This document shows, in pieces, positions 32,481-41,137 of a stretch of 64,000 nt of DNA (the stretch's first letter is position 1; each line of letters starts with the position of its first letter). Below the pieces are notes generated by a model. The model saw only the letters and a list, made by a program, of their open reading frames with translations. It made no database searches and was not told the DNA's origin. The DNA comes from Rhizobium sp. Leaf262 (GTDB lineage: Bacteria > Pseudomonadota > Alphaproteobacteria > Rhizobiales > Rhizobiaceae), in the NCBI RefSeq assembly GCF_001422245.1, contig NZ_LMMM01000002.1, positions 62,855 to 126,854 on the forward strand, read 5' to 3'. Both the position numbers and the translations under genes were made by a program.

Positions 32481-33491
32481 TCAGTTCCTGGCCTGCTCCA
32501 CGAGGCCCGCAATAACGTCGCGAACCGACATGCCTTCCGCCCGCGCTGCAAATGTCAGCGCCATGCGGTGTTCCAGAACAGGCTCTGCCAGCGCGTAGAT
32601 ATCATCCAGCGAGGGTGCGAGACGGCCTTCGTAAAGCGCGCGCGCACGGGCCGTGAGCATCAGCGACTGGCCGGCACGCGGTCCTGGTCCCCATGCAACG
32701 TTCTTGTCGGTCAATTTGTTGCCATGGCCGGGGCGGGCGGAGCGCACCAATGCAAGAATGGCATCCACCACCTTGTCGCTGACCGGCATCTGGCGAATGA
32801 GCGTTTGGATTTCGACGAGACGGTCGCCTTCGATCATGCGGCGGGCCTCGCCCGATGCCGTGCCTGTGGTGTCAAGCAGGATCTGGCGTTCGGCGGCAAG
32901 ATCGGGGTAATCGACATCGACCTGAAGCAGGAAACGGTCGAGCTGGGCTTCCGGCAGCGGATAGGTGCCTTCCTGCTCCAGCGGGTTCTGGGTGGCGAGA
33001 ACATGGAAAGGCTTGGGCAGGTCGAAACGCTGGCCAGCGACGGTAATGTGATATTCCTGCATGGCCTGCAAAAGGGCGGACTGGGTACGTGGGGAAGCAC
33101 GGTTGATTTCATCCGCCATCAGCAGCTGGCCGAAGATCGGTCCCTTGATGAAGCGGAACGAGCGGCGACCGCTTTCATCCTGATCCATGACTTCGGAGCC
33201 GAGAATATCTGAGGGCATCAGGTCGGGTGTGAACTGAATGCGGTTTGCGTCGAGCCCGAGGACTGTACCCAGCGTCGTCACGAGCTTTGTCTTGGCGAGG
33301 CCGGGAACACCGATCAGCAGCGCATGGCCGCCGGACAGAATGGCGAGAAGCGTGTTCTGCACCACTTTTTCCTGACCGAAGATGACCTTGGAAACTTCCG
33401 CCCTGACAGCCGCGATATCCGACAGCGCCTTTTCGGCAGCGGCAATGATCGCCTTTTCGTCGAGGGTTTCGCTGGTATTCATCATGCCCAT
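32481..33491 (-). CDS. MoxR family AAA ATPase
   Basis: A 336-residue MoxR-type AAA+ ATPase, thought to act as a chaperone that assembles or activates von Willebrand A-domain partners. Visible are Walker A in LLIGVPGLAKTKLV (near 80), Walker B in LLMADEINRASPRTQSALL, sensor ATQNPLEQEGTYPLPEAQLD, and the arginine-finger region DRFLLQVDVDYP. AGGAGAG lies five bases before the ATG. It is the first gene of the operon that continues with DUF58, DUF4159, a large membrane protein, an acetyltransferase and an MBL hydrolase. A promoter should lie in 33492-33668. Confidence 0.92.
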   Translation of the reverse strand: MGMMNTSETLDEKAIIAAAEKALSDIAAVRAEVSKVIFGQEKVVQNTLLAILSGGHALLIGVPGLAKTKLVTTLGTVLGLDANRIQFTPDLMPSDILGSEVMDQDESGRRSFRFIKGPIFGQLLMADEINRASPRTQSALLQAMQEYHITVAGQRFDLPKPFHVLATQNPLEQEGTYPLPEAQLDRFLLQVDVDYPDLAAERQILLDTTGTASGEARRMIEGDRLVEIQTLIRQMPVSDKVVDAILALVRSARPGHGNKLTDKNVAWGPGPRAGQSLMLTARARALYEGRLAPSLDDIYALAEPVLEHRMALTFAARAEGMSVRDVIAGLVEQARN

Positions 33492-33668
33492 ATCGCTCTC
33501 CTCAAACTAAAGACGCGCATCGTCTCGTCACCGGTATCACTCGCATACAGGACGCATTTGGCGCTGCCTATAGCTTATTGCCATCTGGCCCGCTGACAAG
33601 CATCCTTTGAATGACTATCTCGTTACCCATGTCAGAGACTTCAATAGGTGACAAAGCGGGGCTCGAAT

Positions 33669-34292
33669 ATGGCGGTTGAGACGATAAATTCGGCGAAAGA
33701 TGCAGCAGGGCTTGCCGCGATGATTTCCCACGCAGCCGAGCAGACGGGCGACAAAAGCCGTGGGCCGGCCCCCGTCGAGCGCTGGAACCCGCCCTTTTGC
33801 GGCGATCTGGATATGGAAATCCGCGCCGATGGCACATGGTTCTACATGGGCACACCCATTGGCCGGGCCCCGCTTGTGCGGCTGTTTTCCACCGTTTTGC
33901 GCAAGGATGAGGACGGCAAGACCTACCTTGTAACACCTGTGGAAAAAGTCGGCATCCGCGTGGTGGACGCGCCTTTCATCGCTGTCGAGATGAATGTGGG
34001 CGAAAAAGATGACGCACCGCTTCTGACCTTCCGCACGAATGTGGGTGATGTGGTGGAAGTCGGTGCGGAGCATCCGCTGCGTTTCGAAATCAGTGGAGAA
34101 AACAAGGAGTTGAAGCCCTATCTTCTGGTGCGTGGGCGGCTGGAGGCGCTTGTCTCGCGCGCTGTGATGTATGATCTGGTGGAGCTGGGTGAAGTGATTG
34201 AAATCGATGGAGAAGACATGTTTGCCGTACGCTCTGGCGGAGAGATCTTTCCTATCATGCCCGCAGCTGAATTAAGTGAATTGTCAAAATGA
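33669..34292 (+). CDS. DUF1285 family protein
   Basis: A 207-residue protein of the DUF1285 family, conserved in Alphaproteobacteria without a known function. The core reads RWNPPFCGDLDMEIRADGTW and YMGTPIGRAPLVRLFSTVLR, followed by VTPVEKVGIRVVDAPFIAVE. It lacks a signal peptide and membrane segments. I choose ATG 33669; a GTG seven codons earlier is possible. It is divergent from moxR. A palindromic repeat element begins 31 bases after the stop. Confidence 0.85.
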   Translation: MAVETINSAKDAAGLAAMISHAAEQTGDKSRGPAPVERWNPPFCGDLDMEIRADGTWFYMGTPIGRAPLVRLFSTVLRKDEDGKTYLVTPVEKVGIRVVDAPFIAVEMNVGEKDDAPLLTFRTNVGDVVEVGAEHPLRFEISGENKELKPYLLVRGRLEALVSRAVMYDLVELGEVIEIDGEDMFAVRSGGEIFPIMPAAELSELSK

Positions 34293-34322
34293 TACTATAT
34301 GCATTGCAGGCCCTCAAACGCT

Positions 34323-34436
34323 CCTCATTCCTGTGCTCGTCACAGGAATCCAGCCGCCGTGCGTCTGCACGGCATGAGGAGTCTTTCAGCCCACGACTGG
34401 GCTGGCTAGATTCCTGTGACGAGCACAGGAATGAGG
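34323..34436. repeat. Palindromic repeat element (pair of inverted units)
   Basis: Arms 34323-34355 and 34404-34436 are 33-base inverted copies with one mismatch, separated by 48 bases. Each arm contains the smaller palindrome ATTCCTGTG-CTCGT-CACAGGAAT. Outside the arms the similarity continues to AAACG. The same small palindrome occurs once, alone, at 61431-61467. The element fills the gap between the DUF1285 and CoA-pyrophosphatase genes and could fold into one large hairpin when transcribed. Confidence 0.88.
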
Positions 34437-34460
34437 GACGTTTGGGCGGTTTTACCTGCC

Positions 34461-35096
34461 ATGGATGATCTCTCATTTTTTTCCGCCGCCGACTTCCGGC
34501 GTCGCGTGCTTTCGGATGGCGAGGGCGTGGCCGAGCGGGAGGACGCTGATCATGGCGACCATGTTCTCAACCCCGGTGTGCGGCTGACGGGTGAAGGCAT
34601 TCGCCTGAAAGATGCCGCCGTGCTGGTTCCTGTTGTGGATTATGGCGATGAGGCGCGCGTCATATTTACCCAGCGCACGGCGACGCTTCGTAAGCATTCC
34701 GGCCAGATTTCTTTTCCCGGCGGCGGTATCGATAAGGAAGACCGCTCGCCGGAGGATGCTGCCCTTCGCGAGACGGAAGAAGAAATTGGCCTGTCCCGTT
34801 CTTATGTCGAGACGGTGGGGCGCTTGCCGGATTATATTTCTGGCACGGGTTTCCGTATCAAACCGGTGCTGTCAGTGGTCAAACCCGGCTTCGATCTTAC
34901 CCTCAACCCGACTGAAGTGGACGAGGTCTTCGAGGTGCCGCTGTCATTTCTGATGAACCCGAAAAATCACAAGCGCGGTAGCCGCATCTTTCAGGGGAAG
35001 GAGCGGTTTTTCTACGAAATGCCCTATGGCGAGCGTTACATTTGGGGCATTACGGCGGGCATCATGCGCAGCATTTACGAAAGGTTTTATTCATGA
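34461..35096 (+). CDS. NUDIX CoA pyrophosphatase
   Basis: A 211-residue NUDIX hydrolase of the coenzyme A pyrophosphatase group. The UPF0035 pattern RTATLRKHSGQISFPGG directly precedes the Nudix box, whose GGG, E and REXXEE residues are all present (ALRETEEEIGL). It would split CoA or oxidised CoA to phosphopantetheine and 3',5'-ADP. ATG 34461 is used because the frame upstream runs into the palindromic repeat. Its stop TGA overlaps the ATG of the next gene, cca-like, in an ATGA, so the two are translationally coupled. This pair is common in rhizobia. Confidence 0.92.
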   Translation: MDDLSFFSAADFRRRVLSDGEGVAEREDADHGDHVLNPGVRLTGEGIRLKDAAVLVPVVDYGDEARVIFTQRTATLRKHSGQISFPGGGIDKEDRSPEDAALRETEEEIGLSRSYVETVGRLPDYISGTGFRIKPVLSVVKPGFDLTLNPTEVDEVFEVPLSFLMNPKNHKRGSRIFQGKERFFYEMPYGERYIWGITAGIMRSIYERFYS

Positions 35097-36355
35097 GCAA
35101 CATTGCCGGACAGGACTGGTTTTCAAAACCTAGTCTTCAGCGGATTTTGGCGCTTTTGAATGCCGATGGCGGTGAAGGCCGCATCGTGGGCGGTGCCGTA
35201 CGCAACGCGCTGATGGGTATGCCCGTGGGCGATATCGACATGGCAACCACGCTGCCGCCGCAGGATGTGGTTGAGCGCGCCAAGGATGCGGGCATCAAGG
35301 CTGTGCCGACGGGCATCGAACACGGCACGGTAACGCTGGTTCTGGATGGCGAAGGTTTCGAAGTCACCACGCTGCGTCGCGACGTGGAAACCGATGGCCG
35401 CCATGCGCAAGTGGCTTTCGGCACCGACTGGGCCGAAGATGCGCAGCGGCGTGACCTGACGATCAATGCTCTCTACGCCGATGCTTCTGGCGATGTGATC
35501 GACTTGATCGGCGGTCTGCCGGATATCGAGAAGCGCAATGTGCGCTTCATTGGCGATGCCGACCAGCGCGTTGCCGAAGATTATCTGCGCATTCTGCGGT
35601 TCTTCCGCTTCTTCGCCCATTACGGTTCAGGCCGACCCGATGCCGATGGGCTGCGGGCGAGTGCACGCGCCAAGGACAAGATTTCGACGCTCTCGGCAGA
35701 GCGCGTCTGGAGCGAAATGAAGAAGCTGCTGGCCGCAGACGATCCATCGCGCGCACTGTTGTGGATGCGCCAGTCTGGCGTTCTCACGCAGATTCTGCCG
35801 GAAACGGAGAAGTGGGGTATCGATGCCATCCATGGGCTGGTCGCGGCAGAGCAGGCACTGGGCTGGAAGCCGGATGCGCTGGTGCGGCTTGCCGCCATTG
35901 TGCCGACGGATGTGGAGCGGGTGGAGGCGATGACGTTCCGGCTGCGCATGTCGAACGCGGAGGGCAAGCGCCTGAAGCAATGGGCGTCATCGCCGGTCGT
36001 CGATCCTGCCATGACCGATGCGGCCTTTGATCGTCTGCTGTACCGACAGGGTGTGGAAGGCGTTGTCTTGCGGCTTAAGCTGGCGCTTGCGGCTGCGCGG
36101 GCCGATGTTTCGGCAGGAGAGGCGGCGATGCAGAAGATTGCGCGCTTCTCGACCTTGCTGGAGCGCGCTCAGAAATTCCAGCGCCCGATCTTTCCTCTGA
36201 CCGGTGCCGACGTGCTGGCAGCCGGTGTTGTACCTGGTCCGAGAGTGGGTGTGATTTTGAGCGAGCTTGAGGAGAAGTGGATCGAGTTCAACTTCTCAAT
36301 GGACCGGGCAGCTTTGACCGCCCGGCTGGAAAAGGCCCTCAACAATCAGGCCTGA
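35093..36355 (+). CDS. CCA tRNA nucleotidyltransferase-like protein
   Basis: A 420-residue class II nucleotidyltransferase of the tRNA CCA-adding/poly(A) polymerase family. The head motif RIVGGAVRNALMGMPVGDID carries the GG and the catalytic D-x-D. LRRD, RDLTINAL and the neck RVAEDYLRILRFFRF are in place. It most likely repairs or adds the 3' CCA of tRNAs. It is coupled to the CoA pyrophosphatase gene by ATGA overlap. Its 3' end overlaps the convergent DUF1059 gene by ten bases. Confidence 0.92.
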   Translation: MSNIAGQDWFSKPSLQRILALLNADGGEGRIVGGAVRNALMGMPVGDIDMATTLPPQDVVERAKDAGIKAVPTGIEHGTVTLVLDGEGFEVTTLRRDVETDGRHAQVAFGTDWAEDAQRRDLTINALYADASGDVIDLIGGLPDIEKRNVRFIGDADQRVAEDYLRILRFFRFFAHYGSGRPDADGLRASARAKDKISTLSAERVWSEMKKLLAADDPSRALLWMRQSGVLTQILPETEKWGIDAIHGLVAAEQALGWKPDALVRLAAIVPTDVERVEAMTFRLRMSNAEGKRLKQWASSPVVDPAMTDAAFDRLLYRQGVEGVVLRLKLALAAARADVSAGEAAMQKIARFSTLLERAQKFQRPIFPLTGADVLAAGVVPGPRVGVILSELEEKWIEFNFSMDRAALTARLEKALNNQA

Positions 36356-36537
36356 ATGGTGCTTTCATCGCGAATGCGGGTCTTGATGTTCTCGACCATG
36401 TTTTCGCGGATGACGGTTTCGCCGTGTGCCTGACGAAGATGGTCCACCGTGCGGCGCACGACTTCTGCGTCCTCGTCAGCGCGTGTGTGCCATTCACAAC
36501 CCGGCACCAGGGTTCCACATTCAAACAATCTCATCAT
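36346..36537 (-). CDS. DUF1059 domain small protein
   Basis: A 63-residue protein with the DUF1059 pattern: MMRLFECGTLVPGCEWHTRA (the conserved C-G-x-x-V-x-G-C) followed by EVVRRTVDHLRQAHGE with a conserved His. Two Cys and two His suggest a small metal site, though this is not proven for the family. A very strong Shine-Dalgarno (GAGGAGG) precedes the ATG. It overlaps the end of the cca-like gene by ten bases, tail to tail. Another frame on the same strand here is a shadow. Confidence 0.85.
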   Translation of the reverse strand: MMRLFECGTLVPGCEWHTRADEDAEVVRRTVDHLRQAHGETVIRENMVENIKTRIRDESTIQA

Positions 36538-36633
36538 ATGCCTCCTCTGTGAAATGCCGGGGCAGAACCTTTCGATCGAAAGGCTTTGCCCCTGCTCACC
36601 AACAAACGGGTAGGAGAGATAGAAGGTTCCGTT

Positions 36634-36900
36634 TCAGACCTTTTCAGGCATTGCCCAGCAATGGAAAACGGAAGATGTGGCGGCGGCTGGTACATTGGTC
36701 AGCTCCACCCGGTCGTCATTGGCGGCAGCTTCATTGGCAAGCTTACGCTTGACCTGTTCGACGTAAAAGGAATGGGGCAATTCGCGATCTCCCGTCGCGC
36801 GCATTTCCGCTGCCAGACGATCGATCAATTCGGGTGTGGGGATGGCACGCGATGGATCATTACCAATCGCGGATTTGGGCATGCTGTTCGAAGTAATCAT
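36634..36900 (-). CDS. Small hypothetical protein
   Basis: An 88-residue protein. ATG 36900 with GGAGGAGC seven bases upstream is a convincing start, though the frame is open further up. A central helix-like stretch (TPELIDRLAAEMRATGDREL, then PHSFYVEQVKRKLANEA) looks conserved, but I do not recognise a family. The N-terminal 20 residues look disordered. No signal peptide or membrane segment. Located between the DUF1059 and hemF genes, all on the minus strand but with gaps of about 96 and 177 bases, so probably separate units. Confidence 0.6.
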   Translation of the reverse strand: MITSNSMPKSAIGNDPSRAIPTPELIDRLAAEMRATGDRELPHSFYVEQVKRKLANEAAANDDRVELTNVPAAATSSVFHCWAMPEKV

Positions 36901-37077
36901 GACGATAGCTCCTCCAGTCATCAACGGAATGGAGCCTATCACCAGAGATGTCTTTTCATAAGAGCTAATTTTCTAAAATCTGCTCCGAAAAGACTAACAA
37001 AGATCAAACTTTCCGTGATTTTTTAGCGCCCGTTGCTTCAACTCGAGAAATTGAGGCGAGGCCCGGCCGCCCAAATC

Positions 37078-37989
37078 TTAGGGCCAGCGCACCACGGGTG
37101 GAAGCGAAGATAGAATCGAGTCCACATTGCCGCCGGTTTTCAGACCAAAAATCGTGCCGCGGTCATAGAGCAGGTTGAACTCCACGTAGCGTCCGCGGCG
37201 GATGAGCTGTTCGTCGCGATCCTCTTCCGTCCAGGGCTGATTGAAGTTGCTGCGCACGATCTTCGGATAGACCAGATTGAAGGCACGCCCAACATCCTGC
37301 ACTAAGGCGAAATTGGCGTTCCAGTCGCCCTTTTCCTCATCCGGGTGCAGCCAGTCGAAAAAGATGCCGCCGATGCCGCGCGGTTCGTTGCGGTGCTTGA
37401 GATGGAAATACTCGTCGCACCATTGCTTGTAGCGCGGATAGTCCGCCACCGCGTGACGATTGCAGGTAATTTCAAAGACGCGGTGGAAGATGAGGCTGTC
37501 ATTGTCATCCTGCGTGCGGCGTCGGTCGAGAACCGGAGTCAGGTCCGCCCCACCGCCAAACCAGTGGCTGGAGGTGACGACCATGCGCGTGTTCATATGC
37601 ACGGCGGGAACATTGGGGTTGACCGGGTGGGCAATCAGCGAAATGCCGGATGCCCAGAAGCGCGGGTCTTCTTCCGCGCCGGGTATCTGGCCGCGGAATT
37701 CCGGTGAAAATTCGCCGTGTACAGTGGATGTGTGGACGCCGACCTTCTCGAAGACGCGGCCTTCCATCATCGACATCTTGCCGCCACCGCCTTCGCCGCC
37801 GTCGCGCTGCCATTCTTTCTGAACGAAACGGCCGGGCTCCTGATCGGCAAGCGGGCCTTCCAACTCGTCCTCGATGGTTTCGAATGAGGCAACGATGGTG
37901 TCGCGCAGGCTCTCGAACCATGCCTTGGCCAGCGCCTTCTTGTCCTCGATGTCGTCGGGCAAGCCTTTCGGCAAATCTGGCCGTTCCAT
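37078..37989 (-). CDS. hemF: Oxygen-dependent coproporphyrinogen III oxidase
   Basis: A 303-residue HemF, which uses oxygen to convert coproporphyrinogen III to protoporphyrinogen IX in haem synthesis. Strong family motifs are present: [50 protein letters not shown], and [20 protein letters not shown] at the C-terminus. Length is normal. The ATG is preceded by AAGGACATCGG. It is a single gene. I saw no FNR-type box in the short upstream region. A small plus-strand gene diverges 124 bases away. Confidence 0.97.
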   Translation of the reverse strand: MERPDLPKGLPDDIEDKKALAKAWFESLRDTIVASFETIEDELEGPLADQEPGRFVQKEWQRDGGEGGGGKMSMMEGRVFEKVGVHTSTVHGEFSPEFRGQIPGAEEDPRFWASGISLIAHPVNPNVPAVHMNTRMVVTSSHWFGGGADLTPVLDRRRTQDDNDSLIFHRVFEITCNRHAVADYPRYKQWCDEYFHLKHRNEPRGIGGIFFDWLHPDEEKGDWNANFALVQDVGRAFNLVYPKIVRSNFNQPWTEEDRDEQLIRRGRYVEFNLLYDRGTIFGLKTGGNVDSILSSLPPVVRWP

Positions 37990-38113
37990 ATCCGATGTCC
38001 TTCAAGTCGAATCGTTGCGTCCCGCCCGGTTTATCAGCCACGCGGCGGAGACACAAATTCGACTCGCCAAGCGTCGGGTTGCACACTATCTTTTGAAAAG
38101 AGAGGTGAATGTC

Positions 38114-38389
38114 ATGACGAAATTTACCGGACCGCCACCCTTGGCTGGCCTCAAACGCAGGCTCGACGCACACCGGCAGGACGAAGCTGCTGGAGGGCGC
38201 AAAAACAACAAGCAGGGCATGTTCGTGCGCCAGACCTTTTGCTTGGAGCGTGGTGAAGCGCGTGCCAAAGCCAAGGAATGGTTCGACGAGTTTCCCAAGG
38301 CGGCCTACTGGACCGAAGTGGAAAGCTGGCGCCCCCTCGAAGGCGACCGCATAGAGTTCACCATGCGTCGCCTGCCGTCTGCCGACTAG
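38114..38389 (+). CDS. Conserved-looking small hypothetical protein
   Basis: A 91-residue basic protein. The second half (MFVRQTFCLERGEARAKAKE, then WFDEFPKAAYWTEVESW) reads like a compact alpha/beta domain; the first 35 residues are Lys/Arg-rich and probably flexible. I cannot name a family. The ATG has AGAGAGG nine bases upstream, and the sequence before that lacks coding character. It diverges from hemF and converges with the Na/Pi cotransporter gene 22 bases away. Confidence 0.6.
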   Translation: MTKFTGPPPLAGLKRRLDAHRQDEAAGGRKNNKQGMFVRQTFCLERGEARAKAKEWFDEFPKAAYWTEVESWRPLEGDRIEFTMRRLPSAD

Positions 38390-38411
38390 CCAATCAATAG
38401 CTTTCGGACGG

Positions 38412-40064
38412 TCAGGGACGGCTATCGACGCTGCGCAGGCGGCTCTCGCCCAGTACGCCACCCTGATCCAGGATAGGATGCGCGACCGACACGATGTGGG
38501 CATTGATACGCTTGAGGTCGCGCAGAATGTCGAGATGCAGAGAACTGGTCTGCAAGCTCTGGGTCAGGCCATCGCGCAGGCGTTCCAGATGTCGGCCGGA
38601 GGATCGCTTTTCCAGCCGTCTTATATCGTCCTTCACTTCCATCAGGTGGCGAGCAAGATCGAAATCGCCGGTGACGAAGATGCTCTGGGCGGCGCGCAGG
38701 TTCTGGATGGTCATGTCGAACAGGGTCTTCAGTTCGTCATAGCCTTCATCCGAAAATTTGAAGCCGTTGAGGATTTTCTTACGGATTTGCTCACACAGGC
38801 CCTTTTCAACGATATCGCCGATATGTTCGAGGTTGATGGCGTAATCGATGATGGTGATGGAGCGACGTGCGTCGTTCTCGTCCAGTCCCTTGCGGCCTAG
38901 CTGCGAAAGATAAATCTTCACGTCCTGCTGCAGCGTATCGACCTTGATCTCCATGGCGGCGATTTCGGCGAGGGGCGCCAGAGCATTATGCTTGAAGGCA
39001 TTTTCGGCACGGATCAGCATCCGCTCGATCGTATCGCCAACGACCAGCACCTCGCGGGTTGCGTTGGCAAGAGCCACGACCGGCGTTTCCAGCGCGCTTG
39101 CGTCCAGAAAGCGTGCCCCTTCCTCTGCCTTGGCATCGTCCGGCACGATCTTCGCCATCATATCGGAAAGGAGCCCCGAGAATGGCCAGGCGATGACGGT
39201 CAGCGCCAGATTGAAGATCAGATGCGCATCCACCGGCAGCATGTTTTGCGACAGGGGAAGGTCCTGAAGCAGTGTCGCGCCATAGCCTGCCAAGGGCAGG
39301 GCGATCAGGCAGCCGGCCGTGCGTACGACGAGGTTGCCGATGGTGATACGGCGCGCCGAGGCGGGAGAGGTCAACGTGGCTACGACGGGTGGAATGGCAC
39401 CACCGAGGTTTGCGCCGAGAATGAGCACGATGATCAGACCGGTGGAGAGGATGTCGGCAGATGCCAGCGACAATATCAACACGACGACGGCAAGGCTGGA
39501 GGAGGAGACGAAGGCGAGCGCTGCCGACAGGAGAAGTGCGACCGGCCATGCGCCATCCAGTAGTCCAATAAATGCGCCGAGTGCGGGAGAATCACGCATC
39601 GGTTCGGTTGCTGCGCTCAGCAGATGAAGTGACAGCAGCATCAATCCAACGCCGACCAATGCCGTGCCGCCGCCCTGCCGTGCGCTGGACGTGCCCTTGC
39701 GCACGATCAGGCCGGTGAGGATCAGCATGGGAGACAGCCATGCGACGCCGGTCGCGAAAATCCAGGCGGTGACGGCAGTGCCGATATTCGCGCCGAGCAG
39801 GACGACCTGCGCCATGCGTGGGCGGATAAGATCACGCTCTGCGAAGGAGGCGACGGTCAATGCCGTGGCAGTCGAACTTTGCAGGGCGATGGTGGCGAGA
39901 AAGCCTGATAGCAGCGAGCGCGGCCCGCTCTTGGTGCCAGTGGCCAGCACGGTCCTTAGTTTCACGCCGAAGGCGCGGGTCACGCCATCCTTGACCTGCG
40001 CGAGACCGAACAGCAGCAGCGCCACGGCGCCCAGCAGATTGACGATAATGATGGTGGATTGCAT
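38412..40064 (-). CDS. Na/Pi-cotransporter family protein with PhoU-like domain
   Basis: A 550-residue membrane protein of the NptA/YjbB type. The two inverted halves with the signature QSSTATALTV (first) and SSSSLAVVV (second) occupy about 1-310, and a cytoplasmic PhoU-like helical domain follows (about 340-535). It probably moves phosphate with sodium; direction (import or export) is uncertain for this family. AAGGAGG lies nine bases before the ATG. No pho-regulated box was seen upstream. It is a single gene. Confidence 0.9.
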   Translation of the reverse strand: MQSTIIIVNLLGAVALLLFGLAQVKDGVTRAFGVKLRTVLATGTKSGPRSLLSGFLATIALQSSTATALTVASFAERDLIRPRMAQVVLLGANIGTAVTAWIFATGVAWLSPMLILTGLIVRKGTSSARQGGGTALVGVGLMLLSLHLLSAATEPMRDSPALGAFIGLLDGAWPVALLLSAALAFVSSSSLAVVVLILSLASADILSTGLIIVLILGANLGGAIPPVVATLTSPASARRITIGNLVVRTAGCLIALPLAGYGATLLQDLPLSQNMLPVDAHLIFNLALTVIAWPFSGLLSDMMAKIVPDDAKAEEGARFLDASALETPVVALANATREVLVVGDTIERMLIRAENAFKHNALAPLAEIAAMEIKVDTLQQDVKIYLSQLGRKGLDENDARRSITIIDYAINLEHIGDIVEKGLCEQIRKKILNGFKFSDEGYDELKTLFDMTIQNLRAAQSIFVTGDFDLARHLMEVKDDIRRLEKRSSGRHLERLRDGLTQSLQTSSLHLDILRDLKRINAHIVSVAHPILDQGGVLGESRLRSVDSRP

Positions 40065-40263
40065 GCTTGGTCGCCCTCCTTCCGTCAGTGTTTTTATCGT
40101 GCTCGCCTTGCCTTGCCCGAAACCGTTCTAGCTTTCGGACGACATGCTGCGTGGAAAGTTTTCGGAGGTAGGACTCTTTAGTTGGCTAATCAATATAGTC
40201 CTGAAGTACCCCGTCGTACAGGGCTGATTACGACATTTTGAAGTGAAATGGCGATGGCTGGCT

Positions 40264-40725
40264 TTACGCCCAGGCGGTCTGCCGCAGAGCTTCTCCAGCA
40301 ATCATTGCTGCCGACATGGCGACATTGATGGAGCGCTGTCCTCCGACCATGGGAATGATCAGCCGCTCATCGGCCTTTTCATGCACGTGGTCAGGTACGC
40401 CAGCGCTTTCGCGCCCGAAAAGCAGGATGTCATCGGCACGATAGGCCACATCGACATAGGGCAGGGCGGCCTTGGTAGAGGCCAGAAGCAGCCTGCGTCC
40501 GGTGGAGGCGCGCCATTCCTCGAAGCGCTCCCAGTTGACGTGGCGGGTGAGCGAGGCTGTGGTGAGATAATCCATTCCGGCCCGTTTCAGGTTGCGGTCG
40601 GAAATGTCGAAACCCGCCGGTTCGATGATATCGACGCCGATGCCGAGGCAGGCGGCAAGCCGCAGAATGGTGCCGGTATTGCCGGGAATATCCGGTTGGT
40701 AGAGAGCGATCCTGATATCGGGCAT
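40264..40725 (-). CDS. trmL: tRNA (cytidine(34)-2'-O)-methyltransferase
   Basis: A 153-residue SPOUT-class methyltransferase that modifies the wobble base of leucine tRNAs. Typical TrmL segments are PDIPGNTGTILRLAACLG near the N-terminus, LLFGRESAGVP in the middle, and IPMVGGQRSINVAMSAAMI at the knot. The length is that of the minimal family. The gene stands alone on the minus strand, upstream in the chromosome of the ABC exporters and bc1 genes but in the opposite orientation. Confidence 0.93.
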   Translation of the reverse strand: MPDIRIALYQPDIPGNTGTILRLAACLGIGVDIIEPAGFDISDRNLKRAGMDYLTTASLTRHVNWERFEEWRASTGRRLLLASTKAALPYVDVAYRADDILLFGRESAGVPDHVHEKADERLIIPMVGGQRSINVAMSAAMIAGEALRQTAWA

Positions 40726-40932
40726 GGCATGGTCTTTCGCGTGGCACTGCGCCGGGACTTATCACGACGGCGAATGTGGAAACAAGCAAGCTGCACAACC
40801 GGCGCTGTTGTCACGCAGACACACTCGCGTGTTACGGCCTGTTTGGCGAGGTTTGAGGTGGTTTGGTGCTGGTCAATGCATATTTTTTGAGCTACAAGGG
40901 CGCATCTTTCAACACCAGCCACGGAGGTTCAG

Positions 40933-40989
40933 ATGAATAAGCTCGTTCTATATCGCCTCCCGGCCATTGTAATGCCTTTACAGGCCTAG
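40933..40989 (+). CDS. Predicted 18-codon leader ORF before the ABC exporter
   Basis: A short ORF encoding MNKLVLYRLPAIVMPLQA. It has a perfect GGAGG five bases before its ATG and ends at TAG 40987, 148 bases before the first ABC exporter gene. It lies in the 412-base gap 40726-41137. The Shine-Dalgarno GGAGG can pair with CCTCC at 40957-40961 inside the ORF. A T7 run at about 41086-41092 follows a weak stem. This resembles an attenuation leader, such as those controlling drug-export genes, but no clean terminator is visible. It could also be a small membrane-active peptide or chance. Confidence 0.4.
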   Translation: MNKLVLYRLPAIVMPLQA

Positions 40990-41137
40990 GTGTTTCTCGC
41001 GGTTCGTCCGCACTTTCCTTGTTTAGATTCGTCATGTGGCTGTTGCGGCCATATTCCATTTTCTTCCCGTGCTGGCTTTGGGAGCTTTTTTTGCCCCACG
41101 CCATTTTTCACGGGATATGTCTGTCCGGAGCTAGGCC

